Shown here: piece after piece, positions 1 to 6,556 of the stretch
How positions within the stretch are numbered: the first letter of the stretch is position 1
Layout of the letters: every line of letters begins with the position of its first letter
DNA from: an uncultured Collinsella sp.
GTDB taxonomy: Bacteria; Actinomycetota; Coriobacteriia; Coriobacteriales; Coriobacteriaceae
DNA: 15,223 nt
Assembly (NCBI GenBank): GCA_937950415.1
Contig: CALFDL010000370.1
Location: 1-15,223 of the forward strand
Direction of reading: 5' to 3'
Notes under the pieces: model-generated
Databases searched by the model: none
What the model was told of the DNA's origin: nothing
What the model saw: only the letters and a program-made list of their open reading frames with translations
Made by a program: the position numbers and the translations under genes

Positions 1-419
1 GCCTTTTGACACGCGATCCAGTCCTCGATGCCCAACGCCACCACACGTTCCCACTGGGCGGGCGAGGTAATGTTATGCATGAGGTAATAGTCGATATGGT
101 CGGTCCGTAGGCGGCGCAGTTGCTCGTCGAAGAACCGGTCGAAATCCTCCGCGCATTTGCACGAAGCATGCGGCAGCTTGGTTGCGAGCAAAACCTGGTC
201 GCGCAAGCCCAGGCGCTCAAGCGACGCACCCACGCACGCCTCGTTGCCGGGATAGAGATAGGCCGTGTCCAGGTAGTTAATCCCCTGCTCCACCGCGCGG
301 GAGATGATGGCATCGGCCGTCTTCGCATCGGGGTGTCCCGGCGCACCGGGAAACCTCATGCAGCCCAGCCCCAACGCCGAGATACGGTTGCCGCTTTTGG
401 GGTCAACGCGATATTGCAC
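1..419 (-). CDS. Aldo/keto reductase, N-terminal part (cut by window edge)
   Basis: NAD(P)H-dependent oxidoreductase of the aldo/keto reductase superfamily; the physiological substrate cannot be told from the sequence. About 139 codons are visible and the C-terminal part lies outside the window. The TIM-barrel tetrad is present in order: Asp and Tyr in DTAYLYPGNE, Lys in ATKLP, His in YYLMHN. The opening VQYRVDPKSGNRISALGLG is typical of the longer bacterial aldo/keto reductases that often end in a ferredoxin-like 4Fe-4S domain, but that end cannot be checked here. The start is GTG at 419-417, chosen because a very purine-rich Shine-Dalgarno (GGGAGGGGAGG) lies just upstream and the homology begins there. 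The gene is divergent from the small gene at 582 across 162 bases. Family assignment is secure; specificity is not. Confidence 0.9.
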   Translation of the reverse strand, partial: MQYRVDPKSGNRISALGLGCMRFPGAPGHPDAKTADAIISRAVEQGINYLDTAYLYPGNEACVGASLERLGLRDQVLLATKLPHASCKCAEDFDRFFDEQLRRLRTDHIDYYLMHNITSPAQWERVVALGIEDWIACQK

Positions 420-581
420 GGCCCCTCCCCTCCCATCGAAGCCCTGACAAGGCGAAACAAACCCGTCACGTCATCGAAACACATCGGAATCGCAATCGAG
501 AACGTATCGTAACGCAGCAGAAATCAGGCCGTCACGGCACCGCTTTAACATCAGCAAAAAGCCCGATGAAAGGAGACGAGC

Positions 582-776
582 GTGACCACACGCGAGGACG
601 CCTACCCCTACCCCGGCGAGCAATACATCCTCTCGGTCGACCGCTATCAGATCGAAGTCATGGACCATCTAAACGAGCTTCCAGCCACGAGCGCCGTCAT
701 CTTCTGCACCTTCCCCAAGGTCCGCGATGGCGTCGGATACCCCGCCCGCGTCTTTGCGGTCTGCCCCGCAGTGTAA
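582..776 (+). CDS. Small 64-aa protein resembling the C-terminal tail of a cyclase/formamidase
   Basis: GTG start with a clear Shine-Dalgarno (AAAGGAG, 569-575) and an in-frame TGA just upstream at 567-569, so the reading frame does not continue leftwards. Residues about 18-62 (RYQIEVMDHLNELP, then AVIFCTFPKVRDGVGYPARVFAVCP) look like the last strands of the kynurenine formamidase/cyclase family, whose members end in a similar small-hydrophobic, FPLK-like, G-x-P-x-R-x-x-A pattern. Family members are normally 200 or more residues with a His/Asp metal site in the N-terminal two thirds; none of that is present. It may be a decayed remnant that kept or regained a start, or a free-standing small protein. 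It cannot be a catalytically complete cyclase. The gene itself is fairly likely; the family link comes from pattern recognition only. Confidence 0.5.
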   Translation: MTTREDAYPYPGEQYILSVDRYQIEVMDHLNELPATSAVIFCTFPKVRDGVGYPARVFAVCPAV

Positions 777-800
777 CGTCCAGGCAAACGTTTCTTTTTT
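775..800 (+). terminator. Weak terminator after the 64-aa gene
   Basis: A 5-bp stem (AACGT 775-779 / ACGTT 788-792, 8-base loop) overlaps the stop codon and is followed by six T at 795-800. The T-tract is good but the stem is short. Confidence 0.3.
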
Positions 801-852
801 ATAACAGCCGCCCCGCGCACCCATCAATCACCCCGGCAGCATACAATCCATC

Positions 853-880
853 AGGCGCCCCTTACGCGGGCGCCTTTTAT
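853..880 (+). terminator. GC-rich hairpin plus T-tract just upstream of the ketopantoate reductase gene
   Basis: An 8-bp stem (853-860 with 868-875, core GGCGCC) has a 7-base loop and is followed by TTTTAT. It looks like an intrinsic terminator, but it ends only about 5 bases before the ribosome-binding site of the next gene. A -10-like TACAAT sits at 842-847 without a clear -35; if it is used, the transcript would start at or inside this hairpin. It may end transcription arriving from the 64-aa gene, or be a 5'-end structure or attenuator of the next mRNA. Confidence 0.5.
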
Positions 881-897
881 ATGGGGAGATGATTCAC

Positions 898-1812
898 ATG
901 CAGATCAACAAGGTCGCTTTTATCGGCAAGGGCGGCGTCGGTCTGCTCTACGGCAGCATGATTGCCAAGGCCCTCGGCAATGACGCCGTCGAATACGTTA
1001 TGGATGACGCCCGTTTTGAGCGTCACGCGGGCGATGCGCTCACCGTCAACGGAAAGCCTTGCGATCTCACGTCCGTCCGCGCCAGCGAGGCAGCGCCCGC
1101 CGATCTGGTCATCCTGACGGTCAAGACCACCGGTCTCGACCAAGCACTCAAGACTATGGAGCGTGTCGTGGGACCCAACACGCTCATCGCCTCGCTGTGC
1201 AACGGCATTACGAGCGAGCAAAAGATTGCCGAACGCTTTGGCTGGGAGCATACCGTTCTTGGTATCTGCCAGGGCATGGACGCCGTGTTCCTCAACGGCG
1301 CGCTCACCTTTACCAATGCGGGCGAGATCCGCTTTGGCGCGGCGGCCGGCACGGACCCCGCGACCGTCGCCGCTATCGACGGGCTCTACACGCGCTGCGG
1401 CATCGCCCATACCGTCGAGCGCGACATTGCGCACCGCATGTGGGCCAAACTCATGCTCAACGACGGCATCAACCAAACCTGCATGGCCTACGGCGGGACC
1501 TACGGAAGCGCCACGGAGCCGGGCTCCGAGCAGCGTCGCTGCTTTGTTTCCGCCATGCGCGAAACGCTTGCGGTCGCCAACGCCGAGGGCGTTGAACTGA
1601 CCGAGGCAGACCTGACGCAAATGGTGCACCTCATCGAGGGAATCGACCCCGCCGGTATGCCCTCGATGGCTCAAGACCGCATCGCAAGGCGCAAAACCGA
1701 GGTTGATGAGTTCGCGGGCACCATCTGCCGCCTCGCAGCCAAACACGATATCCAGGCACCGCAAAACGAGTGGCTCTATCGGCGCATCCGCGATATCGAG
1801 AAAAGCTGGTAG
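898..1812 (+). CDS. panE: 2-dehydropantoate 2-reductase family protein
   Basis: Ketopantoate reductase (PanE/ApbA family): NADPH reduction of 2-dehydropantoate to pantoate on the way to coenzyme A, acting in the cytosol. The protein has 304 residues, the usual family length. A Rossmann glycine motif GKGGVG lies at residues 10-15. The C-terminal helical domain has the expected Lys in MWAKLMLNDGINQ (Lys184, with Asn188) and a closing RRKTEVDEF segment that matches the family's substrate-binding helix. I chose ATG 898 over ATG 889 because the GGGGAG Shine-Dalgarno (883-888) would abut the earlier ATG but lies 9 bases from 898, and the Rossmann strand follows directly. No other pantothenate genes are nearby, and this family has many paralogues acting on other 2-oxo acids, so the symbol is tentative. 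Confidence 0.85.
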   Translation: MQINKVAFIGKGGVGLLYGSMIAKALGNDAVEYVMDDARFERHAGDALTVNGKPCDLTSVRASEAAPADLVILTVKTTGLDQALKTMERVVGPNTLIASLCNGITSEQKIAERFGWEHTVLGICQGMDAVFLNGALTFTNAGEIRFGAAAGTDPATVAAIDGLYTRCGIAHTVERDIAHRMWAKLMLNDGINQTCMAYGGTYGSATEPGSEQRRCFVSAMRETLAVANAEGVELTEADLTQMVHLIEGIDPAGMPSMAQDRIARRKTEVDEFAGTICRLAAKHDIQAPQNEWLYRRIRDIEKSW

Positions 1813-1849
1813 CGCCAACGCGCCGCATTCAACAGCCTTAACAGCAAAA

Positions 1850-1880
1850 CCGCCGCAAGGGAACCTTTCCCCTGCGGCGG
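1850..1880. terminator. Bidirectional terminator between convergent genes
   Basis: A 12-bp stem with one mismatch (1850-1861 with 1869-1880, CCGCCGCAAGGG against its near complement) lies between the plus-strand reductase and the minus-strand membrane protein. Reading right to left the stem is followed by TTTT (A run at 1846-1849); reading left to right it is followed by a moderately T-rich tail. It probably serves both genes. Confidence 0.6.
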
Positions 1881-1921
1881 CCTTCATCTTCGTCTATGAC
1901 CGGCGGCCGATCTCACAACAG

Positions 1922-2128
1922 TCAACGTTGCGACCCCGGCACCTCGTCCTCATCGTCGCGGCAAAGAACCACGCCCGCGCTTCCCAGCAGTGCGGCCGCG
2001 ATCAGCGCGCCGACCACGATAGGAGCAGTCCCGCATGTCCCCTGCATGCCCGCGACGAGCGCGACCGTGGGACCAAGGCAGCCGAGCATCAACGCGACGG
2101 CGGCAACGGCAATATCTCGAGCATTCAC
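1922..2128 (-). CDS. Small two-helix membrane protein, unknown function
   Basis: A 68-residue protein of unknown function. Two hydrophobic segments (about residues 6-27 and 35-55) flank a short polar loop with Cys and Thr (GMQGTCGTAP); a charged C-terminal tail RDDEDEVPGSQR follows. The small residues (Ala, Gly, Val) in both helices suggest tight helix packing. The GTG start at 2128 has a purine-rich GGAAGAA about 8 bases upstream. It converges on the ketopantoate reductase gene, with a two-way terminator between them. I see no family signature. The membrane composition and the clean terminator support a real gene; the precise start is less sure. Confidence 0.6.
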   Translation of the reverse strand: MNARDIAVAAVALMLGCLGPTVALVAGMQGTCGTAPIVVGALIAAALLGSAGVVLCRDDEDEVPGSQR

Positions 2129-2245
2129 AAGACCACTTCTTCCAAGAGAAAGACCTTATTTCTCATGAACTAGTGTGCCCCGCATCCATACGCCCAGCGT
2201 ACCGCCACGGTAAGGGCTCTGTTAACTCAAACGCGCATAAAGAAC

Positions 2246-2289
2246 GGGCGGCTTTACGTTGCCTAAAAGCTCAGTAAAGACGCCCGCCC
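2246..2289 (-). terminator. Probable terminator of the secreted-protein gene
   Basis: Two co-axial stems, GGGCGG/CCGCCC (2246-2251 with 2284-2289) and CTTTAC/GTAAAG (2252-2257 with 2274-2279), are separated by a 4-base bulge. On the minus strand the structure is followed by GTTCTTTA. It lies 30 bases past the stop of the upstream minus-strand gene. The tail is not a clean T-tract, so confidence is moderate. Confidence 0.4.
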
Positions 2290-2319
2290 ATCATGTGCCT
2301 ATTTTGCTCTGATGGCAGA

Positions 2320-3096
2320 TTACCAACCGGTGTAGTAGTCGGTGGTTCCGGCGGCGCAGCCGGAGTCATAGACCTTGCAATCACCCTTGGAGCCCGTAAA
2401 GGTCGAGCCCTGGGCCATATCGCCCGCGGCAACAACGTAATAGCCGTCGGAATCGCGCCAGAAGCCCTCAGAATCCTGAGTCCATTCGCCCGTGCGATAG
2501 TGATAAAGCACATTGCTGCTGTAATAGGTCTCGCGGCGCCCGTTGTAGTTATTGACACCCGCAGAGCGCGTCAGGCCCGATCCGTTCGCGTAGGACGCGG
2601 CAGACGCGTAGGACGGAGTGTAGCCGGCGTTGTAGTACGAAGCCTGGGCGGCCTCGGCAGCCTCTGCCTCGGCGGCAGCGGCCTCGAGCGCTTCGCGCTT
2701 GGCATTCTCAAGCGCAGTGCGCAGCTCATCGAGCTCGGTCGACTTCGCGTCGACCTCCCCCATCGTCAAAAGGCTGCCCGCACCATCGATACAACCCTGC
2801 AGCACAGCGCGCTCGTCATCGGTGGCATAGTCACCATACATGTTTAGGATAATCTGAGCGCGCATCTCAAGGGAATCGCGCTTGGCCTCCATCGAGGCAT
2901 TCCACTCCTGCATGGAACCATAACCATCGCCGCGATAATCAACGGGCTGTACCAGCGTCGTCTCGGACGGCGTAGATCCAACCGTATCGGACAGTGTTGC
3001 CGCGTGGGCATCAGTTGCGCCGGCGCCCGCCAAAAGCGCCACGGTCAGAGCGGCGGAAAGGGCGGCGGCTTTCGGTTTTCGTGAATCGATCCTCAT
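2320..3096 (-). CDS. Secreted protein: signal peptide, coiled coil, C-terminal 3D-like domain
   Basis: A 258-residue exported protein of unknown exact function. Residues 1-32 form a Sec signal peptide (RKPK positive start, hydrophobic core ALSAALTVALLAGAGA, cleavage probably after AHA). Residues about 60-150 are helical, ending in a Glu/Ala-rich coiled coil. A Tyr/Ser/Ala-rich linker (about 150-170) follows, then a C-terminal domain (about 175-258) with YHYRTGEW, a repeated W-x-x-D-S-(D/E)-G-(F/Y) turn, DGYYVVAA and a Cys pair in CKVYDSGCAAGTTDYY. The ending resembles the Asp-containing strands of 3D/double-psi-beta-barrel domains found in wall-remodelling or resuscitation factors. I chose ATG 3096 over upstream in-frame ATGs because GGAGG lies 11 bases before it and the signal peptide starts there. 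A cell-wall role is inference. Confidence 0.8.
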   Translation of the reverse strand: MRIDSRKPKAAALSAALTVALLAGAGATDAHAATLSDTVGSTPSETTLVQPVDYRGDGYGSMQEWNASMEAKRDSLEMRAQIILNMYGDYATDDERAVLQGCIDGAGSLLTMGEVDAKSTELDELRTALENAKREALEAAAAEAEAAEAAQASYYNAGYTPSYASAASYANGSGLTRSAGVNNYNGRRETYYSSNVLYHYRTGEWTQDSEGFWRDSDGYYVVAAGDMAQGSTFTGSKGDCKVYDSGCAAGTTDYYTGW

Positions 3097-3307
3097 GTAG
3101 CTGAAAACCTCCGTAGTGCGTTTTTGCTGCGTTTGAGCTGCGTGTGATTCGATCGCGCTGCATAGTACCTCGAGCAAATCGCGACCTGCGGTTTTACTCA
3201 AAAGGCGCACGTCAATTGCGTAAAACTCACATCCTCTCAACAGGAGTTTTCCACAACTCGAATGCATAAAGCATGCCAAAAACCCTGTAATAGCGCCCTT
3301 CCTATGC

Positions 3308-3349
3308 AAAAAAAGGCGCCTGCGCAACCATTGCTTGCGCAGGCGCCTT
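3308..3349 (-). terminator. Strong terminator of the metY-type gene
   Basis: A perfect 15-bp stem (3313-3327 with 3335-3349, core GGCGCCTGCGC) with a 7-base loop is followed on the minus strand by a run of T (A run 3308-3314). It lies 60 bases after the sulfhydrylase stop. The rest of the gene-free stretch 3097-3409 is the upstream region of the secreted-protein gene; it holds A/T-rich DNA and small inverted repeats, and I found no convincing promoter or further gene in it. Confidence 0.9.
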
Positions 3350-3409
3350 GAGCAGGCATTTTATGCAGTTATACCTATCGAGTCGCAAGGGGTCCTTGCA
3401 CAAGTCGCC

Positions 3410-4720
3410 TTACTCGTCCAGCGCGGCGAAGGCCTGCTTCAGATCCCAAATGATGTCCTCGGCGTTCTCGGTACCGATGGAAAGACGGATCGTGGAGGGC
3501 GTGATGTTCTGCTCGGCGAGCTCCTCGGCAGAGAGCTGGGAGTGCGTGGTGGTAGCCGGGTGCACAACGAGCGACTTGACGTCGGCCACGTTGGCGAGCA
3601 ACGAGAACACCTGCAGATGATCGATGAACTTCCAAGCTGCCTCCTGGCCACCCTTAATCTCAAAGGTGAAGATCGACGCGCCACCGTTGGGGAAGTACTT
3701 CTGATAGAGCTCGTGATCGGGGTGCTCAGACAGGCTCGGGTGGTTCACCTTGGCGACATGGCTGTCACCAGCCAGGAACTCAACGACCTTCTTGGTGTTC
3801 TCGACATGACGGTCGACGCGCAGCGACAGAGTCTCGGTGCCCTGGAGCAGGACCCAGGCGTTGAACGGGCTGATGCAGGCGCCCTCGTCGCGCAGCAAGA
3901 TGGCGCGGACATAGGTCGCGAAGGCAGCGGGACCGGCAGCCTCGGCAAACGAGACGCCATGGTAGGAGGGGTTGGGCTCGGCGATCTGCGCATACTTGCC
4001 GCTCGCCTTCCAATCGAAGTTACCGCCGTCGACGATCACACCGCCCAGCGAGGTGCCGTGGCCGCCGATGAACTTGGTTGCGGAGTGAACGACGATGTTG
4101 GCACCATGCTCCAGCGGACGGAACAGATACGGGGTGCCGAAAGTGTTGTCGACGACGACCGGCAAACCATGCCTCTTGGCGATCTCGGAGATGGCGTCGA
4201 TGTTGGGAATGTCGGAATTGGGGTTGCCGAGCGTCTCGAGGTAGATGACCGTAGTGTTGTCCTTGATGGCACCCTCAACCTCTTCCAGGTTATGAGCATC
4301 GACAAACGTGGTCTCGACGCCAAACTGGGAGAGCGTATGCTCCAGCAGGTTGTAGGAGCCACCGTAGATGGTCTTCTGAGCCACCACGTGGTCACCGGCC
4401 TGGGCAAGAGCCTGCAGGGTATAGGTGATGGCAGCAGCACCGGAGGCGACGGCAAGACCTGCCACACCACCCTCGAGTGCAGCGATACGGTCCTCAAAGA
4501 CGCCCTGGGTGGAGTTGGTCAGACGGCCGTAGATGTTACCGGCGTCGGCAAGACCAAAGCGGTCGGCGGCGTGCTGGGAGTTGCGGAACACATAGCTCGT
4601 GGTCTGGTAGATAGGCACGGCGCGGGAGTCGGATGCGGGATCGGCGCTCTCCTGGCCAACGTGAAGCTGCAGGGTATCGAAACCAAAGGTGTGCTCGGGG
4701 TTGTTGATAAACTGGCTCAT
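3410..4720 (-). CDS. metY: O-acetylhomoserine sulfhydrylase (aminocarboxypropyltransferase)
   Basis: A PLP enzyme of the Cys/Met-metabolism family; the MetY type makes homocysteine (or methionine, with methanethiol) from O-acetylhomoserine and sulfide in the cytosol. It has 436 residues, the normal size for MetY and longer than MetB/MetC (about 390). The PLP lysine is Lys216 in HSATKFIGGHG, with Asp191 in VVDNTFGTPY positioned for the pyridine nitrogen. The N-terminus FDTLQLHVGQESADPASDSRAVPIYQT is typical of MetY. The start at 4720 has AAGGAG 7-8 bases upstream. It is divergent from a LysR regulator and preceded by a roughly 180-base leader carrying a short ORF. Use of succinylated rather than acetylated homoserine cannot be excluded. 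Confidence 0.92.
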   Translation of the reverse strand: MSQFINNPEHTFGFDTLQLHVGQESADPASDSRAVPIYQTTSYVFRNSQHAADRFGLADAGNIYGRLTNSTQGVFEDRIAALEGGVAGLAVASGAAAITYTLQALAQAGDHVVAQKTIYGGSYNLLEHTLSQFGVETTFVDAHNLEEVEGAIKDNTTVIYLETLGNPNSDIPNIDAISEIAKRHGLPVVVDNTFGTPYLFRPLEHGANIVVHSATKFIGGHGTSLGGVIVDGGNFDWKASGKYAQIAEPNPSYHGVSFAEAAGPAAFATYVRAILLRDEGACISPFNAWVLLQGTETLSLRVDRHVENTKKVVEFLAGDSHVAKVNHPSLSEHPDHELYQKYFPNGGASIFTFEIKGGQEAAWKFIDHLQVFSLLANVADVKSLVVHPATTTHSQLSAEELAEQNITPSTIRLSIGTENAEDIIWDLKQAFAALDE

Positions 4721-4775
4721 GATGATCTCCTTGATCGAACGAAAGTAAATAAATAAGAGAAAAGTAAGTCGCTGT

Positions 4776-4807
4776 CTCCTGATCACGCCAACGGACGCAA
4801 ACAGGAG
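4776..4807 (-). promoter_or_regulatory. Leader hairpin overlapping the upstream ORF stop
   Basis: On the transcribed strand CTCCTG (4807-4802, codons 10-12 of the leader ORF) can pair with CAGGAG (4781-4776) just after the leader stop. The CTCCT portion could instead pair with AGGAG in the metY Shine-Dalgarno (plus-strand CTCCTT at 4727-4732). That Shine-Dalgarno also sits in the loop of a small GATC/GATC hairpin (4724-4736). The alternative pairings suggest leader-translation control of metY, which is inference. Confidence 0.4.
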
Positions 4808-4836
4808 CCCGGCATTCGTCTTGGCAAGCAGTTCAT
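4783..4836 (-). CDS. 17-aa leader peptide upstream of metY
   Basis: A short ORF in the metY 5' leader encodes MNCLPRRMPGSCLRPLA. It has an excellent Shine-Dalgarno, AAAAGGAGG, ending 7 bases before its ATG, stronger than that of metY itself. Two Cys codons (3 and 12) and two Met codons (1 and 8) are unusual in 17 residues and match the product pathway. It lies about 60 bases downstream of the predicted transcription start and its stop is 62 bases before the metY start. Cys-containing leader peptides ahead of sulfur genes are known in Actinobacteria such as Streptomyces and mycobacteria; whether this one is related is not known. It was found by reading the leader by eye. Translation is likely; a regulatory function is inferred. 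Confidence 0.6.
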   Translation of the reverse strand: MNCLPRRMPGSCLRPLA

Positions 4837-4905
4837 ATGCGGTCCTCCTTTTGACATCCCGGTTCCGTGGTCGGCTTAATTACCTACCGCCTTTGTGTGT
4901 TTTGA

Positions 4906-4934
4906 ATAGTACGAGCATTGTTTCGCTCGGTCAA
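4906..4934 (-). promoter_or_regulatory. Sigma-70-type promoter of metY
   Basis: On the minus strand TTGACC (4934-4929) and TACTAT (4911-4906) are spaced by exactly 17 bases. The predicted transcription start is near 4899, giving a leader of about 180 bases. The spacer contains an inverted repeat, CGAGC - 8 bases - GCTCG, that could be a repressor site or be fortuitous. Confidence 0.7.
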
Positions 4935-4956
4935 TCACTTAAAAGCGCTAACCTGT

Positions 4957-4979
4957 TATCGGTTTTTTAGATAGCTATC
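4957..4979. promoter_or_regulatory. Candidate LysR-type operator
   Basis: TATC - 9 bases - GATA (4957-4973) contains a T-N11-A core and runs into the palindrome GATAGCTATC (4970-4979). Its centre lies about 66 bases upstream of the predicted metY transcription start, where LysR-type regulators usually bind, and 16 bases upstream of the LysR gene itself, which fits autoregulation. Confidence 0.45.
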
Positions 4980-4995
4980 GAAAGGACGGGCACCG

Positions 4996-5898
4996 ATGAC
5001 CCTCCAGCAGCTTCGTTTTCTTATCGCCGTGGCAGAGTCCGGCTCAATCAACGCCGCAGCTCAGCGCCTCTATACCGCTCAGTCCAATATCTCAAACGCC
5101 GTCAAAAGCCTAGAACAAGAGCTCCATCTGGAGATCTTTACGCGCTCCAGCCGCGGCGTCACGCTCACCAACGACGGCACCGAGCTTTTGGGCTATGCGC
5201 GCCAGGTCGTAGAGCAGGCCGACATGCTCGAGGCACGCTACGAGGACGGTGGCACCCCGCAAGCTCGCCTTGCCATTTCCGCCCAGCACTACGCCTTTTC
5301 GGTCGAGGCCTTTGTCAACGTGGTCGAGCGCTGCCGCGACAGCAAGTTCGAGTTCATCATGCGCGAGACCACCACATCGCAGATCATCGATGACGTCCGT
5401 GCGTTTCGCAGCGACATCGGCATCCTCTATCTGGATGACTTTAACGCCCGCGTTCTGCAGAAGGCCTTCGCCGATGCCCGCGCAAGCTTCCATCCCCTAT
5501 TCGACGCGACGGTCCACGTCTTCGTTAGCGAGCGCCACCCGCTCGCACGCCGCCCTCAGCTGTCCCTTGCCGACCTCACGCCCTATACGCGCTACAGCTT
5601 TGAGCAGGGAACCTCAAACTCCTTCTATTACGCCGAGGAACCTTTTAGCTATATCCCTTGCGACCGCAACATACGAATCTCGGACCGCGGAACACTTACT
5701 AACTTACTTATCACGTCGAACGGTTACACCCTGTCGACCGGCGTCCTCTCCAATGAAATGCAACGGGGCATGGCATCGATCCCGTTAGCAGACGCCCCAA
5801 CGATGCGCGTAGGCTATATCATGCACGACGAGCGCAAGCCCTCTCCCCTCTTGCAGCAATACCTCGACGAGCTCAACCGCATCATCCATGCCAACTAA
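4996..5898 (+). CDS. LysR-family transcriptional regulator
   Basis: A DNA-binding regulator of 300 residues, the standard LysR length. Residues 1-60 form the winged helix-turn-helix (LRFLIAVAESGSINAAAQRLYTAQSNISNAVKSLEQ, with QSNIS in the recognition helix); residues about 65-90 form the linker helix; residues about 90-295 form the periplasmic-binding-like effector domain. The start ATG has AAAGGA 9 bases upstream. It is divergently transcribed from the sulfhydrylase, and a T-N11-A site lies in the shared spacer, so control of metY is the simplest role. The effector (for example O-acetylserine or O-acetylhomoserine in related sulfur regulators) cannot be deduced from the sequence. Confidence 0.92.
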   Translation: MTLQQLRFLIAVAESGSINAAAQRLYTAQSNISNAVKSLEQELHLEIFTRSSRGVTLTNDGTELLGYARQVVEQADMLEARYEDGGTPQARLAISAQHYAFSVEAFVNVVERCRDSKFEFIMRETTTSQIIDDVRAFRSDIGILYLDDFNARVLQKAFADARASFHPLFDATVHVFVSERHPLARRPQLSLADLTPYTRYSFEQGTSNSFYYAEEPFSYIPCDRNIRISDRGTLTNLLITSNGYTLSTGVLSNEMQRGMASIPLADAPTMRVGYIMHDERKPSPLLQQYLDELNRIIHAN

Positions 5899-5927
5899 CA
5901 GTCGGAAGACGGGGTAGAAATCGTAGA

Positions 5928-5959
5928 TTGCTGGCCCCCGGCGAGCATGGCGCTACAAT
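5928..5959 (+). promoter_or_regulatory. Possible promoter of rnhA
   Basis: TACAAT (5954-5959) is a good -10 about 40 bases before the rnhA start. The only -35-like element, TTGCTG (5928-5933), is 20 bases away, longer than usual, so only the -10 is convincing. Confidence 0.3.
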
Positions 5960-5997
5960 GGTCACTCACATGAAATGCACTCAACGAAAGGAAGCCC

Positions 5998-6483
5998 GTG
6001 AAGGTCATCATCTACACCGACGGCTCGGCCCGATCAAATCCGGGACGCGGCGGCTACGGCGCCGTGCTCAAATACACCAACCCCGCCGGCAAGACCTTCA
6101 CCTCCGAGCTTTCGCGCGGCTACGCCAAGACCACCAACAACCGCATGGAGCTCATGGCGGTCATCGTGGCGCTCGAGGCACTTAACCGCCCCTGCGAGGT
6201 CGAGGTCCATTCCGATTCGCAGTACGTCGTCAACGCTTTCAATAAACACTGGATCGACGGCTGGAAAAAGCGCGGATGGAAAACCGCCAACAAGCAACCC
6301 GTCAAGAACCGCGACCTGTGGGAGCGCCTACTCACCGCCAAAAGCAAGCACAAGGTTGAGTTCATCTGGGTTAAGGGTCACGCCGGCCATGAGCTCAACG
6401 AGCGCTGCGACGAGCTCGCCACCACGGCGGCCGACGGCAGCAACCTCGATATCGACGCCGGCTTTAACGAGAGCGACCTGTAA
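5998..6483 (+). CDS. rnhA: Ribonuclease HI
   Basis: Cleaves the RNA strand of RNA-DNA hybrids, removing primers and R-loops in the cytosol. It has 161 residues, close to the E. coli enzyme. The four metal-binding acidic residues are present: Asp8 (YTDGS), Glu51 (NNRMEL), Asp73 (HSDSQYV) and Asp138 (CDELA), plus His128 in the VKGHAGHELNERCD loop. The basic handle helix (WKKRGWKTANKQPVKNRDLW) identifies the type-1 bacterial form. It starts with GTG after GAAAGGA. It is followed on the same strand after 73 bases by an unrelated oxidoreductase, with no terminator visible between them. Confidence 0.96.
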   Translation: MKVIIYTDGSARSNPGRGGYGAVLKYTNPAGKTFTSELSRGYAKTTNNRMELMAVIVALEALNRPCEVEVHSDSQYVVNAFNKHWIDGWKKRGWKTANKQPVKNRDLWERLLTAKSKHKVEFIWVKGHAGHELNERCDELATTAADGSNLDIDAGFNESDL

Positions 6484-6556
6484 TAGCGTTTTCGCGCAGC
6501 TTTATATCCCCACGCGCTACACTCATCCTGTAGACCAAACAACGCAAGGGGGACGT

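Noticed and set aside
877..1887. 336-codon open frame on the minus strand
   Set aside because: Antisense to the ketopantoate reductase gene and running through both flanking hairpins.
3335..4756. 473-codon open frame on the plus strand
   Set aside because: It is the antisense shadow of the metY-type gene, which has clear PLP motifs; the plus-strand translation is low-complexity and matches no family.
4721..4899. SAM riboswitch in the metY leader
   Set aside because: I looked for the conserved SAM-I/SAM-II core layout and saw none; the leader instead holds a short ORF with a strong ribosome-binding site.
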